Assembly (NCBI GenBank): GCA_003246505.1
Contig: QKAI01000213.1
Location: 1-7,691 of the forward strand
Origin: Spirochaetaceae bacterium
GTDB lineage: Bacteria; Spirochaetota; Spirochaetia; DSM-2461
Reading direction: 5' to 3'
Length of the DNA stretch: 7,691 nucleotides
The position numbers and the translations under genes are program-made. Positions 6,127 to 7,691 of the stretch are shown in pieces. The notes below the pieces were generated by a model. That model ran no database searches. It was given only the letters and a program-made list of their open reading frames with translations, and had not been told where the DNA came from. How positions within the stretch are numbered: position 1 is the stretch's first letter; every line of letters begins with the position of its first letter.

Positions 6127-7632
6127 TTAATCCTCCTGAATATCTGAAGCCATCTTCAAAATCAGATGCTGCTCAAATTCCGCTTTTTTCAGTTCACCGG
6201 TGATGCGCCCTTCCGCAAACACCACTATCCTGTCCGACATGCCCATGAGCTCCTCCATCTCCGAGGAGATGAGAAGGACCGTTTTCCCGTCGTCCACCAG
6301 CTGGTTGATCAGCTTGTAGATCTCGAACTTGGCCCCCACGTCTATGCCACGGGTCGGCTCGTCCAGGATAATCAGCTCCGAATTGGCCGCCAGCCACTTG
6401 CCCAGAATGACCTTCTGCTGGTTGCCCCCGCTCAGGTTCTTCACATTCTGCTGAATGGTGGGGGTTTTGATCATGAGCTCCTTGCGGTACTTCTCCGTGG
6501 TGGCCGCTTCCTTCGCCGTATCGATGAAGGAGAGCTTGGAGATGCTCTTGTAGATGGGCATGTTGATATTGTTCTTTACCGAGACGCCCAGGAGGGCGCC
6601 GTGCCTCTTCCGGTCCTCCGGCACCAGGGCGATTCCCAGGTCTATCGCTTCCCGGGGTGACCGGGGATGGATCTCCTTACCCTTGAAAAAGAACTGCCCC
6701 TCCGTCTTCTGGATGTCCCCGAAGATCATCTGGGCCAGTTCCGTCCGGCCGGCTCCTACCAGTCCGCCCAGGCCCAGCACCTCCCCCTTCCTGATCCGGA
6801 GGTTGATGTCCCTGTCACCGTTTCCGGTGACGTCCTTCGCCTCGAACACGACCTCGGTGTTCTTTTCATAATCGAAGGGCTTGCGGGGGGGATAGGCTTC
6901 CTTGAGCTCCCGGCCGACCATCAGCTTGATCAGCTCGTCCACGGTGCTGTCGGCCGTGGTGAGGGTATCTATGTAATTTCCATCCCGCAGAACGACGATC
7001 CTGCTGGTGAGATGGAATATCTCTTCGAGTCTATGGGATATGTAGACGATGGACACGCCCTTGGACTTGAGCAGTTCGCAGACATTGTAAAGGCTCTGGA
7101 CTTCCGCATTGGTAAGCGGAGCGGAGGGCTCATCCATTATCAGAACCTTGGCATCTTGGTGGATGGCCTTGGCGATTTCGATCATCTGCTGATAACCGAC
7201 GGTCAGATGCTTGACCAGGGTTTTCGGATCGATTTTGATATTCAGCTGGGCGAAGGCCTTGGCCGCCTCCTGCTCCATCGCTTTCCGGTCAATCATGATG
7301 CCCTTTCTGATGGGATCCCCGAGAAAGAGATTTTCCGCGGCGGAAAGCTCGCCCACGTTGTTGAATTCCTGATAAATGATGGCTATGCCGTTTTCCTTGG
7401 CCAGCTGGGGAGTCATTTCGGAAAATTCCTTCCCCCCCACGATTATCTTTCCGGACGTGGGGATTACCGCACCGGAACAGGTTTTGATCAGAGTCGATTT
7501 ACCCGCCCCGTTCTCGCCTATCAGACCGAGGATCTCCCCCTTCTTCACTTCCAGGGTCACATCCTTCAGGGCGACAACACCGGGATACTCTTTTCTGATG
7601 TTTTTTAATTGCAAGACATAGTCTTCATTCAT
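6127..7632 (-). CDS. CUT2-family (RbsA/MglA-like) sugar ABC transporter ATPase, two nucleotide-binding domains
   Basis: 501 residues with two fused ABC ATPase domains, the usual RbsA/MglA/XylG architecture; it energises sugar uptake from the cytoplasmic face. Domain 1 has Walker A GENGAGKST (39-47), Q-loop Q88, signature LTVGYQQ (143-149), Walker B IMDEP (165-169) and switch His H200. Domain 2 has GLVGAGRTE (290-298), where R296 stands at the position of the Walker A lysine, signature LSGGNQQK (400-407), Walker B ILDEP (422-426), and S457 in place of the switch histidine. A degenerate second domain is normal in this family and does not indicate decay. ATG at 7632 has GGAG 8 nt upstream (7641-7644). 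It precedes the permease gene. A substrate-binding protein gene is expected upstream, beyond the window edge. The base composition seems somewhat less GC-rich than the catabolic genes, judged by eye. Confidence 0.96.
   Translation of the reverse strand: MNEDYVLQLKNIRKEYPGVVALKDVTLEVKKGEILGLIGENGAGKSTLIKTCSGAVIPTSGKIIVGGKEFSEMTPQLAKENGIAIIYQEFNNVGELSAAENLFLGDPIRKGIMIDRKAMEQEAAKAFAQLNIKIDPKTLVKHLTVGYQQMIEIAKAIHQDAKVLIMDEPSAPLTNAEVQSLYNVCELLKSKGVSIVYISHRLEEIFHLTSRIVVLRDGNYIDTLTTADSTVDELIKLMVGRELKEAYPPRKPFDYEKNTEVVFEAKDVTGNGDRDINLRIRKGEVLGLGGLVGAGRTELAQMIFGDIQKTEGQFFFKGKEIHPRSPREAIDLGIALVPEDRKRHGALLGVSVKNNINMPIYKSISKLSFIDTAKEAATTEKYRKELMIKTPTIQQNVKNLSGGNQQKVILGKWLAANSELIILDEPTRGIDVGAKFEIYKLINQLVDDGKTVLLISSEMEELMGMSDRIVVFAEGRITGELKKAEFEQHLILKMASDIQED
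6132..6137 (-). promoter_or_regulatory. Ribosome binding site that sets the GTG start of the permease
   Basis: AGGAGG on the minus strand (CCTCCT on the plus strand), 9 nt before the GTG at 6122 and inside the last codons of the ATPase gene. It is the best Shine-Dalgarno match in the window and compensates for the non-ATG start. Confidence 0.8.
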
Positions 7633-7657
7633 GGTCTTTTCTCCAAATGAATAATGA

Positions 7658-7690
7658 AGGAACCATTGCGGACGGGCCGCAATGGTTCCT
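7658..7690 (-). other. Perfect 14-bp hairpin upstream of the transporter ATPase gene
   Basis: AGGAACCATTGCGG (7658-7671) and its exact reverse complement (7677-7690) flank a 5-base loop. On the minus strand the stem is followed by a T-rich but interrupted stretch (TCATTATTCATTT), then the GGAG site and ATG of the ATPase gene 25 nt away. It may be a partial terminator or an mRNA-stabilising stem between a substrate-binding protein gene lying outside the window and the ATPase gene. That arrangement is common where binding protein must be made in excess. The hairpin is seen directly; its role is inference. Confidence 0.6.
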
Positions 7691-7691
7691 C

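Noticed and set aside
5133..6203. 356-codon plus-strand open frame opposite the permease
   Set aside because: Register-matched shadow of the permease. Hydrophobic codons read backwards give an Asp/Glu/His/Gly-rich product with no domain.
6733..6763. Missing Walker A lysine in the second ATPase domain (GAGRTE)
   Set aside because: This degenerate second site is normal in RbsA/MglA-type ATPases and is not a defect.
6667..7608. 313-codon plus-strand open frame opposite the ATPase
   Set aside because: Register-matched shadow of an unambiguous ABC ATPase gene.

Overview
The window is GC-rich bacterial DNA holding a compact sugar or sugar-alcohol utilisation locus: six complete protein genes, short intergenic gaps and no RNA genes, mobile elements or CRISPR. 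Strong purine-rich ribosome binding sites, a U-tract terminator and the closeness of the proteins to Gram-positive-type sugar catabolic families would fit a GC-rich Bacillota (Clostridia-like) or a similar anaerobic lineage such as Spirochaetota or Synergistota. This placement is weak, because nothing here is a phylogenetic marker.

Layout. On the minus strand at 3915-37 lies a catabolic operon in transcription order: an FGGY-family carbohydrate kinase (3915-2416), a GatD-like zinc-dependent medium-chain dehydrogenase (2400-1354) and a GatZ/KbaZ-like protein (1344-37; PF08013, a family with demonstrated D-tagatose-6-phosphate 4-epimerase activity). A LacI-family repressor gene is divergent from it (4085-5101, plus). 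The 169-bp space between them holds two face-to-face promoters. The catabolic promoter has a consensus TTGACA box, 17 bp, then TAGGAT. Two abutting CG-centred palindromes (TAATCGATTA) lie over its expected start site and are almost certainly the repressor's operators. Convergent with the repressor gene is a minus-strand transporter operon: a CUT2 (ribose-type) ABC ATPase with two nucleotide-binding domains (7632-6127) and its permease (6122-5175), ending at a Rho-independent terminator at 5100-5151. The substrate-binding protein gene is not in the window and probably lies just beyond 7691. A perfect 14-bp hairpin sits at that edge.

How the genes fit together (inference). The ABC transporter imports an unphosphorylated polyol or ketose. 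The kinase and dehydrogenase, in an order the sequence cannot decide, give a ketohexose 6-phosphate, probably D-tagatose 6-phosphate. The GatZ-like enzyme then epimerises it at C4 to D-fructose 6-phosphate. The closest precedent I know is the altritol/galactitol pathway of Agrobacterium tumefaciens C58 (PF00107 dehydrogenase, PF00294 kinase, PF08013 epimerase). Here an FGGY kinase occupies the place of the PfkB-type kinase, which would be a distinct pathway variant. No GatY-type aldolase and no PTS component is present in the window.

Other points of interest are the apparent loss of all four structural-zinc cysteines in the dehydrogenase, the nested double operator, and an unexplained 26-bp dyad between the divergent promoters.
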